Part shown: one piece after another, positions 1 to 13,500 of the stretch
Layout: every line of letters begins with the position of its first letter
Numbering within the stretch: the stretch's first letter is position 1
Source: Physocladia obscura
Taxonomy: Eukaryota; Chytridiomycota; Chytridiomycetes; Chytridiales; Chytriomycetaceae
Direction of reading: 5' to 3'
Assembly: GCA_027596945.1 (NCBI GenBank)
Contig: JADGJH010000068.1
Span: forward strand, 1-33,463
DNA length: 33,463 nucleotides
The notes under the pieces: generated by a model
Told to the model about the DNA's origin: nothing
What the model saw: the letters and a program-made list of their open reading frames with translations, nothing else
Database searches by the model: none
Position numbers and translations under genes: made by a program

Positions 1-317
1 ATCTATTTGTTTTTTTTTTGCATTTTTTGGTCGATAATTTTTTTATTTATTTTTTTTTTTTTTTTTTGTTACTTATCAAGAAAAAAAAAAAAAAAAGGTG
101 CCAGATGCAGTATGTAGCAGCAGACTTTGGCTGATTCAATAGAGTTGGCTTTGAAAAGAAGATCAAACCAGCTTGGTGCAAAATCCAAGTGGTTTTGCAC
201 TTGCTGCTTGCTTTTGTTTTTTTAATAAATCAAGCAATCAATGTTTTTTAAAAGTCCTATATCTCAACAACAAAGCAAAATAAAAAAAATTCAACACATC
301 ATTCTGTTTATTACTAT
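1..317. repeat. AT homopolymer-rich intergenic DNA with a T17/A16 inverted pair
   Basis: No convincing coding signal was seen before the last exon of the minus-strand gene. The first 100 bases are dominated by T and A runs. A run of 17 T (51-67) faces a run of 16 A (81-96) across a 13-base spacer, so the single strand could fold into a pure A/T hairpin. Such runs are common between genes in AT-rich genomes. No terminal repeat or target-site duplication is visible. Confidence 0.7.
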
Positions 318-1305
318 TCAAAAACTCTGTTGGAAAAGATGGGGGGCCATTTGTTGAGATTTGAAAGAGTTGTTCACTTTGAAAGAAATTTTCATGTTTG
401 GAAGGCAACAGTGCAAGAACCAACAACAATCTACTTACCAAAATTGGTAGGATTGGTGGTGACCATGCTTCCAGCCTATTCCTGTTGAGATACTGTGGAT
501 GTTGTGTTTGGGTGTTGAGATCCTGAGATTTCAGGTTCAACTCATTTCTTGATGATGATGATGATGAACAAAAACTTTTTGGCCCTTACCCCTTTTGTGA
601 TGAATTCTCATTCATCCCACCCGGAATAAATTTTTTTGTTTCACGCTGCTTATCAAAACGATTTTGTAGTTCTCTATGCAACGAAATCGAGACAAGGTGA
701 CTTGAGAAAGAAAGTCAGAAATTAAGGCACAAAGCATTGACAAATATTGAATCAACAACTGCTTTTTCTTCAAGGACTGCTCGTACTTGTCGCGTTTTCT
801 TTTTTGATTCCAATGACTGTTGGTATGTACGTCGTTGCTCCTGTTCCAGCAACATCGAGTTCCCTTGCTAAAGTTTTTTTGCGTATTTCCCTTATCTGAA
901 AGCCTGCTCCTGCAACTGCCTCTGCTAGATTTGTAAGGCACGTTCTTTGTTCCTCTAAGCGTATTTCCAACTCTTGCAATTTAACGCTGTTTTTATAAAT
1001 ACACCGACAAATCTTTCGAACGCGGTTCAAAAAATCCAAGCTCTTGTTGAGCGCACATTTGCCAGTCGTTTTTATTTTTCGTTCTGCAAGGAACGATATA
1101 TTATATAAAAATAAGGAATACCTCAAACTTTCTCGTTTTTTTTTTAGTGTGCATATTCTCATCCCGTTCGTGCCCCAATCTCTGAGTCAAGTTGCCACGT
1201 CTTTGTTTAGATGTTTGATAGGACCTTTTCGTTGAAACCGTTGTGAACGTAAGTCTTATTCATACTTGTTTACGATTGGGCAGCGTTTATTGTGCCTCCA
1301 TTCAT
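318..1305 (-). CDS. Tentative multi-exon gene for a coiled-coil protein of about 208 aa
   Basis: I do not recognise the family. A chain of minus-strand exons keeps frame through six introns: 1305-1274, 1224-1122, 1042-917, 867-731, 700-590, 547-439 and 326-318. Donors include gtaaac, gtattc, gtgcct, gtaagg and gtaagt. The product starts MNGGTINAAQ. It has a Lys/Arg-rich N-terminal third, then a long helical stretch rich in Glu, Gln, Lys and Arg with heptad-like Leu (around LQELEIRLEEQ and RAVLEEKAVV). It ends in a polar Asn/Gln-rich tail with an AWSPPILPIL patch. An alternative start at 1162, spliced 1129 to 1083, gives 188 aa and the same C-terminus. One intron (730-701) is only 30 nt and the last coding exon is 9 nt, so the ends are the weakest parts. 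The gene is divergent from DNA-PKcs with about 240 bp between starts. Transcript data would settle it. Confidence 0.4.
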
Positions 1306-1548
1306 ATTTGCTCGATTTGATGAGACAAGCAAAAGAGGGATGGACAATTACTCGAAAGTCGAACTGGTTTCGTTTGAGACAGCAAAATATCGCGGATTCT
1401 TTTAATTTGAATGAAAATCTTGAGCCGATACACCGTTTCGGATGACTGTGAGGGATGGTTGTTTTGTTGAATCGTATTCATGAAGACTTTTTTGAAGAAC
1501 AAAATTTGGTTCAGCCATCAACGACACGAAGTAATCAGAAACAAGATA
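1306..1548. promoter_or_regulatory. Divergent intergenic region upstream of DNA-PKcs
   Basis: About 240 bases separate the proposed start of the minus-strand coiled-coil gene from the chosen DNA-PKcs start, so any promoter elements for both must lie here or inside the first exons. I see no clear TATA box. A second in-frame ATG at 1480 would lengthen DNA-PKcs by 23 residues. The ATG at 1549 was preferred because the sequence after it fits the start of the family better. Confidence 0.35.
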
Positions 1549-4500
1549 ATGGACGTGAGCAGTTCTCTTGCCGCCCTATTCGCGCGACCCGAATCTGCTG
1601 AATCCACCATAGTTGATCTGCAACTGCGTCTGGTTCGAACAACAGACTCGGCAGTGTCCAGTGCGGACTCTGCTTCACGAGGTAAACTGGCACATCCGGG
1701 AATTACCCTTCGATTGCCGCTTCGAACGCACTAATTCTGGATATACTTAGCCCTCGCAGTATCAAATCTTTTCAACAAGCATCGTGGTATTCTTGCTGCT
1801 CTCAAAACAAACCGTGATCTGTTGCCCTCTAAAGCAAAATATTTGATTCTTGACTTTATTACGCTTCTCATAAGAAAAGAATTCGCATCGAAAGAGCATG
1901 CTACGGAAATCAATGTATAATTATCGTAACTTGTTTGCTTGGATTAAGCTCTGATCGTAATAAAAAACACAACCATAATAGTCGACATGCTGGTTTTTTT
2001 TTTCAAACTCAAAGGAGTTGTCTGCCGTGAAAAAAAGTTCTGTACTTGTTCTTGTTGCTCTCGTTGAAACGAAATTGCTCGAATCATCTGTTGTTGAAGC
2101 AATGACGAAAAGATTTATTCAAGCATATGTTCAGGGCGAATCAAAAATTGTTTCGTCTGGTAGAATATCTGATTTTAAATTTTTGAATTCCGACTCATTA
2201 CTAAATGCAGTCAAATGCGTGATTCTTGAACTGTACGGAGCACTTGTTCGACATTATCCGGAATCATTTGCCGCTGACAAACAAGACCCATCTCAATTGA
2301 AACGACGTTTTTTGACCACAATGTCTGCAGCTATCAATAGTATAAATCCTGATACCGAATTACTTGCTGGTGCAGTGATCGGTCTGTCAAGCTATTTACA
2401 TTCTTTTGACTTGTCTGAAGGTATTTTTGACACTGATGATGATAATTTCATCACATTCTGACATAAATTTCATATTCAGGTGAATCCAAAGATATATTAT
2501 CAACTATACGAATTATGATTATTCCAATCGAAAATCAAACGCGGTACAGTGTTCCAAAGGGTGAGTTTAGAATTTTTAAATTTTGAAGCTGATTGTTATT
2601 CAAGCCGGGCTTACCTTTATCCGTGATCACGCGGATAAGTTCCAAGTTCAAATGTGTGCCAACAAGGAATCAATATACTTTATAAACGATTGCCTTAAAA
2701 AAATGTGCACCCATCACAACCGAGACATAAGCAAGCTTGGATTTGGCGCGACTATAGCCTTCTTACAACAGGTTCTTTCAATTCATTTAATAAATTTTTT
2801 ATATAACTTTTTTTTCCCGCCAGGTCGCAACTCGTTTGTCGCAGAGAAAGTTGGATTCTTCAATCGACATCTTCTGGTATTTCGTAAGAGATTTCATAAA
2901 CGTTCTCAACAACTCGAAAGCGTCTTTCACGGAGTTATCGCAGGCCGTTAAAGGACTCGGATTATTTTCTGCACCATGTAAAGCTCTTCTTTCAAATAAG
3001 GAGCTGAAAGAGTTGCAAAATATTTTGGTTCAAAAGCTTTCATCAATGACTTCAGAGTAATAATGAAATTTTTTTCAAATATAATTGAATTAATTGTCTA
3101 TCGAACTCCAGCTCAAATGATGCCAAATTTGCACATATTTCAGCTTTTATGGATGCTTTCAAATTAATTGCAAAGGAATCAGATTCCATTGATGCTGAAT
3201 TTTTGAATGCAATAGGTTTGTTGCTGTAATGAATTGATCAAATAAATATTGATTTGGAACTTCAGATCAAATCAGCGTTTCAATGCTGATGAATTTTCCA
3301 AAAATTCGTATTTATTATCGAGCGCCGCTTGTTACTGCATTCACTGAGCTTCTCTGGGAACTTCGACAGCAGAATTTGCTTCACTCCTTTTGGAATAGAA
3401 TGGGTATTTTATTGTTTAATAAATGATTTGAATTTAAAAATAGTAATAATTAATATCACAATATTGTGCATATGCAGTTCATCGACTATTGATTATTTCG
3501 TGTGTCGTTCAGAACGATAGTGACACACAGGAAGAAATTGTCGCAGAGTCACGAGAACCACCTTGGAAAGAGTACTTGCCGTTCTGGCAGTCTGTTTTTA
3601 CTGCACCGAAACAAGAACTGCCTGTCTCTGCTGTTGCACATTTTCATCAATTATTGTTCGATGGAATGATGTCCGCGATTTTGGAATTTCCAGAAAATTT
3701 GAATTTGACGATGCGAGAAAATATTGTCGATACGGATTCTAGTGATTCTTCTGCCCAAGTAATCGTGCCAATATCTGCGGATGCCTCAAAACTTAGTGCA
3801 AATATTCCGGCAGATTTTATAATTTTTGTGAATTTTGTATCGTTGTGTGAAGCTGTGCTCCCAACTTTGCAGGTTGAATATTTCTCAAAGTGGGTTTTAG
3901 TCGCTGGCCAAAAAATCATATCGTATTCATATGCAAATCCACTCGTTAGCGGATTCTATAAATTGTTTGGTGCCATTTTGGGACTCTGCAATACTCTAAA
4001 TTTTTTTGAGGTAAAAAAGAATCCAAATGAAATGGTATGCTACAATATTATCGTTATTACCATGATATACTAAACTCACATTCATTTGTACTAGGATCAC
4101 GAAGATTCACAAACGGCAATAGTAAAAGATATCCAGCGAACGGCCGAAACAGTTTTTTCAAAATATGTTTCACAAGTTCTTTTGAAAATGCGTCAATTCA
4201 AAGATGATCTTCTAGTTTCATGCTTAAAAATGGTTTTGGCTTCCCCAACTCAGCTTACAAGTATCGAGAATTTGTGTTTGCCAATAGTTGAGTCACTCAA
4301 AATGGGACTTAGCTATACCCCTTTGGCGGTCGTCGCTTTAGATGCTGTTGAATCTTGGGTTAAAAAGTTGGATAGGAAGGTGATTCGAAAGAGTTTTGAG
4401 AAAATATTGCCAGCTTTCAACGACTATTTAATATTGGAACTGGATTCATCTGTTGTCGGTGGCGAAAAAAAAGCAGGAGCTTCAAAATCCGGACGTAAGC

Positions 4501-7500
4501 ATTTGAAAATTCATAAGATATCGGAAAAGCAGGTTTTTTAGTTTAGTCACTAAACTCGAAAACTGACAGTAAAATACAATAATAGATTGACGAAACTATG
4601 GTATTAAGTTTACAAAATATTCAAATGCGTATTTTGAAATTTCTTGGAAGTATCGGTCAAGACAACAAATTGATTGTTGACTTTGATGTCAACAAGGATT
4701 CGATGCTCGCTTGGGATCCAGAAAGAAATCTAAGATTTCCGATTCCTTTCAAAGAAGCCATATTCGATATTTATTTTGGCAAGTTTATACTGATGCTATT
4801 ATCATATTTATCCTTTTTGAAATAGACGCAATGCTGCCAAGAATTGTCGAACTTGCTGAATTTTCTCCTGACAGAAAAACAAAAATTGCTGCAAATGAGC
4901 TATTGCATGCTCTCGTTATTATTATGATCGGAAAAAGCTCATCAAATCAATCTGAAAACGATTCACGAAGTCCATATCATAAAATTTACGTAAAATTATT
5001 TCCTATTCTTCTTCGCCTTGCTATTGATCTCGATAAAGTCACGCGTGAGCTTTTCAACCCATTGGTATTGCAACTTGTGCATTGGCTCACGAAAAATAGC
5101 AAATATGAAAATCCGGAAACGATGGCATTGCTTCAAAGCTGTTTTGACGCCGTATCTAGTTCAAACGGACCGGTAAACTTGAAATTTTTTCTCAACAATT
5201 GTTTCTCATTTTATTTTGAAGTTGCGAGAATTCGGTGCAGAATGTATTGCCGAATACCTCAAATGGTCGATTAAACACGCATCAGAAAAAGAATTGGAAA
5301 ACAATCCCATTAACGCCAAGTCCTTATTCAAACGTCTGTATCTCTTGTGTCAACATTCAAGTAGTTCGAAAAGAATGAGCGCTTCAATTATAATCAACCA
5401 TGTTTACACAATTTTTCGCGAAAGTAACGCATTAATTGACGTTTTTGCGGTTGAAATATTGTATCATTTGCTTTTTAGCTTGAAAATCGCAGACGCTGAC
5501 AGTCCATCTCTTGGTATATTTCTTAATATATAGATGTATTATAATTATTTTTTTTGCTTCTTACTTATTTTTCTCTTAGGAACACAACAACTTGCGAAAA
5601 CTGCCATTGACAGAATAGCAAAAATCATCACCGTCAAGTTTGATATTTTTGCAAAAAAAAGTACAAACAGAAGATCTATACCTGGAATTGAAAATATAGA
5701 TTTGGGATCTTTGATAAAATGGCTTTTTGAAGAATCTCGATGTAAAGAACTAGAATATTCGTATAAATGCATTGAGATTTTCGACCATCTTGCAACCAAA
5801 ACGATCGGTAATATTGCCAATATATTCCAGTTGCATTTTTAACATCAAAATTTTTTTAGGTGTTACCGTCTGGATTAAAAATGCATTGGCAAAAAATGAA
5901 AATTATATATTTCAAATGCTTGATATTTCAGGCGGAGAATCAGCTTTGGCAGAAGCCTTGGGATCTGCGAAGCGACAGTTTTGGATACGAAACCTTAGAA
6001 CGAGTTTAATTATTTACCGTTATTTGATTGATCGAAAAGCTCTCCTCCCGTCCACTATTCTTAATTCGAAATTCGCAGGAGTTATTGAAGCCATTATTTT
6101 GTTTTTCGGAAGTTTATTTCAAATGGACGACCACGAAATTTCGGAAGTATCTGGACCAGAGGCAAAAAAACAAAAAACCGATACCGCTTTCATCATCTTG
6201 AAGGCTTTTGAATTTTTATTTTCCGCGATGTCAAAATTGACAACCATGGAAAAGAATTTGTTGAATCGTGTATTAGAAGAACCGAAATTTTTTGAAGTGT
6301 TTGCAGTAACTATATTTGAGCCAGAATCTATTGGATTTGATGTTGCCATGGAAGAATCCCGAAATAAGTTACTTACACGGATGGAAGAACTTTTGAATTT
6401 CCTAAATCGCAATCTTGGGATAAGTTTAAGGCTAATTATGATTCGTGAGTTGGCCGAACAACTGTTTTCCAAAGATTCAGATCTTCAAAATATGACAACT
6501 ACTTCGCAAATTCTCTTATCGAAAAGTCTTCAAGCCGTCTATGGATTTAAACTTATTTGTAAATGTGCTTTACTCAAGGAAGTTTTGGCTGTAAAATTTG
6601 TTTCTCCAAAACAGTATATGAGCACAATTTTCGAAAATGCAGTTTCACTTGCAAAAGGATCTGATCCATTGCAGATACAGATTGCTGGAGAAATAATTTC
6701 GAATTGCTTGACTGATATTGAATTTGGCCACGAAGGATTCAAAAAGTTGCTGTGTACAACCACAAAAACAAAAATTGACGTATTTATAAGCGTCTATGAA
6801 AATTTATCGAAGTTCATCAATTACGCGATTTGTGTTAATTCTGCCGTGTTTGGAGAAATTCTCATGGAAGATGTTGAGGAATCAATCGTTATTGCTATTC
6901 TAGATGGAATCTTCGATTGGTTGATCAGCGGAGGCGGAAAGTTGTCAAAGGAAATATTCTTATTTTTAAACCAGGTTTGTTTTCACAACAGTTGGAAAAT
7001 TCTGATTTTTTCGAATAGTTTCAATCAAACGTAGAATTCAGCAAGCGGATTACATTGCTTTATCAACGTAAAGGCGAAGATGTTTTGCGTAAATTTTGGA
7101 GAAGAATTCTTCAAATCAAACCCGATTTTTTAGCAGTGGCACGAAATGAAATTCTTTTGCTGTTTTGGGATGAATTTTTTACTGCTTTCAGTTACAAATC
7201 TTCTCTTCGCAAGTTGCATGATCTGTTTGATATCTTACCAGCTATTATTGTCCCAGAAAAAAGTCAAAAATTGGAGGAGTGCTTGATGAATATTATCACT
7301 GAAAAGTTTCCATTAGTTTCTGAAAATATTGAAGATCAAAGTGAACAGTAAGTTTATTCAAAAAAATTATGGGTTTAAGTTTTTTAAAAGCAATCGTATG
7401 GAATTGCCACAGATTTGACGATTATCGAGTTGGAATGAATCGTTTGATAAATTCGATGGAAAACACACGAAACTCGATAATTTTGGAGAAAACACTGATT

Positions 7501-10500
7501 TTGCATCTTTGTCGTGACTCAAAACACCCGTTTAATTTTCCTTTTGTTCAAGCATTAATGGGAAAAATTCCTCAAATTTCCTCAACTAAGTTTGTCGAAC
7601 TTCATAAGGCTGCTTTCGAGTATGATAAACTCTGTTTTTTGTTGTTTTTTATTAACGCTAATTATTTATTCAGATTTTCGTTTCATGGTTCCTTCCTCCC
7701 GGATAATAGAGTCAACATTGCAAAAACGCTGTTATTGCCAATGCTTCAAACTGGCCAGCTGAATCACATTATTGAATTTTATATTGCTAATATCAAAGAG
7801 ATCATGGAAATTATTTCGGCAACTCTTGGAGCTGAAACTGATGCTGTTTTGAAAGAATCTCTAGCAAAAAAATCAATATGCTTTGCTTTAATGGAGATAG
7901 CATACAAAGTATTTTGAAATTTCCTTTAATTTTTCGCTGACTTATCCGACCACATCAGCGAATTCCGTCATCAGAACTGCATTCCGCTACTGGAAGGATC
8001 TTGAAAGCATTTATGGAACCGAAGGCAGGAGAGAAAGAAATTACCATATCTCTAATCAAAGCTGGGGTTGATTTCAAGAAGAAACAACCGACTGAAAGTC
8101 CAGTGATTGTTCCTTTCAGATTGGGCGTTAATCAGGCTGCTTTTAATGCTGTTTGTGCTTGTTTGTTGGCGACACAGAATATTGCAAAAGTCGAAATTTT
8201 TAACTCGTATCTCTTTGCTGAGAAACCGCTTCTGTGGGAAAATATTGTCGACACAAATGTAAGCCAAAAAATTATTCCCACTATAAAAAATTAACTTTTC
8301 CAAAACAGACGACCATTGTAATTAAAACTGATTTAGAATATCCACTTGTCCGTGTTGGTGTCAAAGAATTCAGTGAAAAGCAAACCACTACTATATCAAG
8401 AAAATCAAAATACCTTTCAACTCAATTTTTTGCAGAAAGCTCTTTAAGTCAAGTGTCTCCTTTATTTAGGAATGGCACAGTTTCTCAGTCACTTATGCCG
8501 CCATCATCTCTGCCTTCTACTTCTTTAAACTCATCTTCAGAATCACAAGGAGAAGCAAATTTCGTTATGAAGAATGAAGCCAAACCAAATGAAATGTATG
8601 GAGACTTAGAGCTGGTGAGCAGTTTATTTAAAGTTACTGTATTTCTGATGATTGAACAGGATGTTGTCAACCAAAATGTTTGCATGAAAGGATTTATATC
8701 GGTTATAAATCGCTTACCTTCGGAAGAATCACCATCAGAAATGCCAATTTGGATGAAAAGTCTTCACTCTAAGATAGAAAGATTAGATACTCACATCAAC
8801 ATTCGGCTTTTTATTGTGAAACTGATAATTAATCTGCCAAAAATATTTACCAAATTTGCAGCATTTTGGTGGCGGCCAGTTGCGAAGTTGATTCACGATG
8901 CAAATTCGTTTGGTTCGGGAATCAATTATTTTGTTCAGGTTTGTCAAAATTCAATATTGTTAAAATAATAAACCCAGACTGAAATAGGATCTGTGCCTTC
9001 TGTTAATGGAATGGACCGTAGCAGCTGACAAAATTACGCTGCCACAAGATGGAGATTTGATCCTAAAAACACTTCGTTGGCTAGTCAAAAACTGTAATCA
9101 TGATTCGAAGTCATCCATTCGGAATAATTTACGTATTGTCCGTGCTTTAATTGAAAATTGGAAAAACTTTGTTGTTGCTCCATCGGTTTGTTTTCTTTTG
9201 ATTGTCGAACAACACTCAAAATATTTTTAGGATGTAATATTTGAATATTTCAGCGCTAAAGTTGATCCAAAAGTTGACAAGTATGCAAATTTAACAGGAA
9301 TTTATGTTATGCAAGCTTTTATTGCGAATGGTGTTGCACCTTATAACTCGAAAGGGCTGACTGACCGAATTTTCTCTGAGATAGATCTTTATACTGTAAT
9401 ATGTGGATTGCTTTTGACAACAAACCGCAGGGAGATTTATTCTCCTCTTGCGGAATGTACTGGTGCGTTTTTGGCATTCTTGGAAAGCTCATCCAGTGAA
9501 CAGGCCTTTTTATCCAAGATTGAAGAAGCATGCGCAAGGCGAAATTCAACTGACGAAAAAGGCTTCATTTTCATTGTGAACCGTATCAGTGTTCATTATC
9601 CCAAAATATTGCGAAACCAATACAAAATATTACTAAATGCCTTCCCTCGGTTGGATTTAGAACAAAAAGGAAAATGCCTTGAGGCTATTTTATCTTGGGC
9701 AGATATGATTCCCGGATTATTTACGGAACTCGTTGCACTGGATATTGACAATATACTTCGTAGTATGGATGAAGAATTACAAACGTATTTGCTTGGGATT
9801 TTCGCAGTATTGGCTCCATCGTTGACAGCAACACAAATTGCAAAATTTTTACCAACAACGGTAGAAATATTTCTGAATCACCCGTCTGATCGATGTCGGG
9901 CCGCGTTTTTTTCCATGATTTACAAAGTGAATGAATGTTCAGCTTTTTCAAGCCTGCCAGAATCTTCAAAGAGACTCATAAAATTTTCTCTACTTTCTGG
10001 TCTCAATGATACAGATGATGGGATTCGTTTTAGTTTGCTTGAATTTTTTAATACTAAAGTTTTCAACAACTTAACTATATTTGAACGAGCTGCGGAGCTG
10101 TTGAGGTTTTTTATTATTATTATTGACTTCTAAGTTTTTAAGCAATTGATTTTCAGTACTTGGTATATTCCTGAGGTTGAAGAAGGATTTCTAAAATATT
10201 CGGTTCATTTTTTGCTGGAAGCAAGCAGACTAACACCTGTATTTGATCAAAAAATTTATGACCGAGCGCTTCCAGATGCGCGTTTCAATGACAAAGCTAT
10301 TTTGGTTGATTTGGTTTGGGAAAAAAGCTCATCGATGCTACCATTATTTGCTGCGACACAAGGGAAGGGTTTTACGATGGAGGAGAAAAATGAAATGGTG
10401 CGAATGACGCAGGATATCGTTTGGACACCAACACAAGGTGAAACTTTTTTTAAAAGACATCACTAACTTTTTGCAATCAGATACAAATCCAAAGGCCACC

Positions 10501-13500
10501 AGAGCACAGTTTTCTCTTTCTGAGTCAGAATTCGATTCTCCAATTAAAAATGCCACAAGACCTTTAATTGACAGAAGGTATTTAGTTTATTTTAGCCTAT
10601 TTTTCTAAATTAAATTTAAATTCAAGTACTTTTCGAGGATTGGTGAAACGATCATATGCAACTAAATATGATTCAACCCATTTTGCTTATGATTCAGAAC
10701 GTAAAAAGAAAGAAAAGAAAGAAGTTGAGAAGTTTACGAAGTCAGTGAGGCACCGTAATGTAACTTTATACAGAAAGTATCGCGAAGGAGAACTTCCGGA
10801 TATTGAAATTAGTAACAAAGAGATTCTTGAACCACTTCAATCTATTTCTGCCCGTGACAGTGATATCGCACGTCAAATTTTGTCGGTTTTGATGCTCAAA
10901 ATGAGCTCAGATGAACCAGTAAGTCTCAATTTTTCTTATTTTACCAATAAAAATTTTGTATTCATATGTTGGATCAGAATTATGCAAGTTTAAAACCAGA
11001 AATTTTGAGCAAATCACTTCAAACCATATTCAAGTCTTCGACTCTACTTTCTCCTCCGTTCATTGGATCTTTGTTGGAGCTTATGCTCAATAATCCAAGT
11101 CTTATCCAGCATATCAGTCCCACTATTATTTCCAGAGCCGCCTCCGGTAGCTTTAATTTCGAACTTGGCGCTCTTGTCATTGAAAAAGGTGTGCAAGACA
11201 ACTTATTTGATTTGAATGCAAAAAAACATAAATCTTCAAGTCGAAGTTTAAAACGGAGTCCAGAAGGTTGGGTTCAGCTTGCAAAACTCTTTAAGGACTT
11301 GAAAAACAACGAAGTTTACGAAAGTGTCTATCAATCGCATATTTCATCTTCCATTATTACAAAAGAGGCTATAACAGCAGAAATGCTAGGAAATTATGAA
11401 CTTGCAAAACAAAGGTATTTAGAAGGCTTGATGGGCGAAAGTCTCGAAGCAAATGATTCCGAACCAACACTTTGGACTGTTCGGCGTCTTGAGTGCATGA
11501 ATAAATTGAGTGAGTGGAGTTTATTGGCTTCTTCTGTGATGGAAGATCTTGAAGGAAATGTTGGAAAAGTGTGGGATGAAACAAAGCTGGATCCGTATTT
11601 GGGTTTATTTTTAAGATCACACTTAAAACTCAAAGATGGTCGTTTGTTATCTAATGGTATTCGATTTTCCAAAAAATTAAACCAACTAATTATTCATTTT
11701 TTTCCAAGGAACTTTCGCTGCTTGGTCAGCTGGTGACGAAAACCCAGTCATTGGTTTTGTGAAAGAAACAAAAACTGATTTTAAGAAATTGTAAGATTTT
11801 AATTTTCAAAAATGATTTAATATGCTAAAATTCATTTAGTCAAATCTTGGAAAAAAATTTTGGTCAAGATTTGATCACATCATCTCTGTTTTTTTCAAAG
11901 GATTTAAATCTAGCAAGACATTACGTCGAGCAATCTTTAAAAAACTTTATTACGTCGTATACGGAACTCAGCTCAAATGCTTTTGTTTCTAAAATTGGCA
12001 TGATGACATCGTTGCAACAAGTTAGTTAAAAAGAAAATAAATTTGGAATGAGATTTAATGTTAATACCGTCAGATATGTGAGGTAGACGAGATCCTGAAT
12101 TTTATAAACATAATCAAATCGGGTGACTTGAGCCATCAGCATGTAGTTGGACTGTTTCGCAATTGGAAGTCGCGGTATTTTTTTCATTATTTTTTGATCA
12201 GCGCTAACTGCTGTTTTTAGATTCCCAGCATCGACAGATTCAATCTCAGCTTGGGATGATATCATTATGGGTCGAAAAAGAATGATTGAGATTGTTTCTG
12301 AATATCTCGACGCATCATCAAATTTGGTATTCAAAATCACATGACTTTAGCCTAACTAATTGATATTTTTCAAGTCTGAGGACATTTTGGCAGAGTTCAG
12401 CAGTATTTACACAATGGATGACCTTCTCTATTCTCGTCAGATGGCCAAAGCAGCAGCGAAACAACGACTTTTTAGCGTAGCGGATCGCTGGCTTGAAACC
12501 GCGAATACCAATCCTGGTGAATTCGATTCTGACTTTATGTATCATTACTACAAGTTGCAAATTTTAAAATGTAATCATGAGCGCAATTTTTTCAATAAGT
12601 TTGAAATTATTAGTAATTTGGCTAGACATATGGATTACTACAAAGTTTGTTTAATTTATGTTCATTGCTAAATGCTAATGTGTTTTCAAAGAAATCCATT
12701 CAAGCAACATCAAACATTCACCAACTCAAATTCATGAACCTTGAGATTCGATTACTTGCACAGCTTGGATCCTCTTCACAAAGCCTCGCAGTTACTGACT
12801 CGTTTTTTGTGAATTTGGCATCCAGTAAGCCAATAACAAAATTTGCTGGTGGTCGCAAAATCGAAACAAAACAAGATCTCCTTGCATTCTTCTTGAATCG
12901 TTCAAAGCATAATATTCAAGTACTACACAGTCTGGACCTACCACCAAATTCTCTTCAAAAGGGTTTCATCGAACTTGGAATTTTTGTTGACAATACTCTT
13001 CAAACAATTGAGTCTGATCATGTTCTGAGTACTTCAATGGGGCGACAGCTCGAATCGGCGAAACTAATTATGCACAGCATCTTCAGTGCTATGGCAATAG
13101 GTTCTCCAAAAGCGATTGAATTTTTCCCACGACTATTGCAACTCCTCACGTTATATCCTGAACTGTTCGATGATTTCCAAAAACTTTCAAGCGATTGCCC
13201 AAGCTGGATGTTTTTGAGGTGGCTTCCTCAATTAACTGCTCTTTTGGATAAACCATCGGGACTTCCTATTTTACCTTTGATTTTGCGCGTAAGTGCGCAA
13301 TTAATTATCTGTTATTTTTTCAAGTCAATTGCTTTTTTATTTAGATTGCGAAAAAATACCCTAACGCGCTGCGATTCCCTCTGACTTTAAGTTTTGAACA
13401 ATATTCTTTCACTCCAGAAACCGCCGAAAACGCAAAACTTATCAAAATGGTACGAAATATGATTCAATCGGATGCTTATGACCGTTTTGCCCTTGAATTA

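Noticed and set aside
612..1162. Coiled-coil exons as WASHC3/BRK1 or as a bZIP factor
   Set aside because: LDFLNR followed by a coiled coil recalls WASHC3, and the basic stretch recalls bZIP. The flanks do not match WASHC3 or BRK1, and the Asn-to-Arg spacing of the bZIP signature is off by one, so no name was given.
1225..1273. Plus-strand intron-like GTAAGT...GGGCAG overlapping the minus-strand intron
   Set aside because: No plus-strand coding frame flanks it. It could only be a 5' UTR intron of DNA-PKcs, which sequence alone cannot support.
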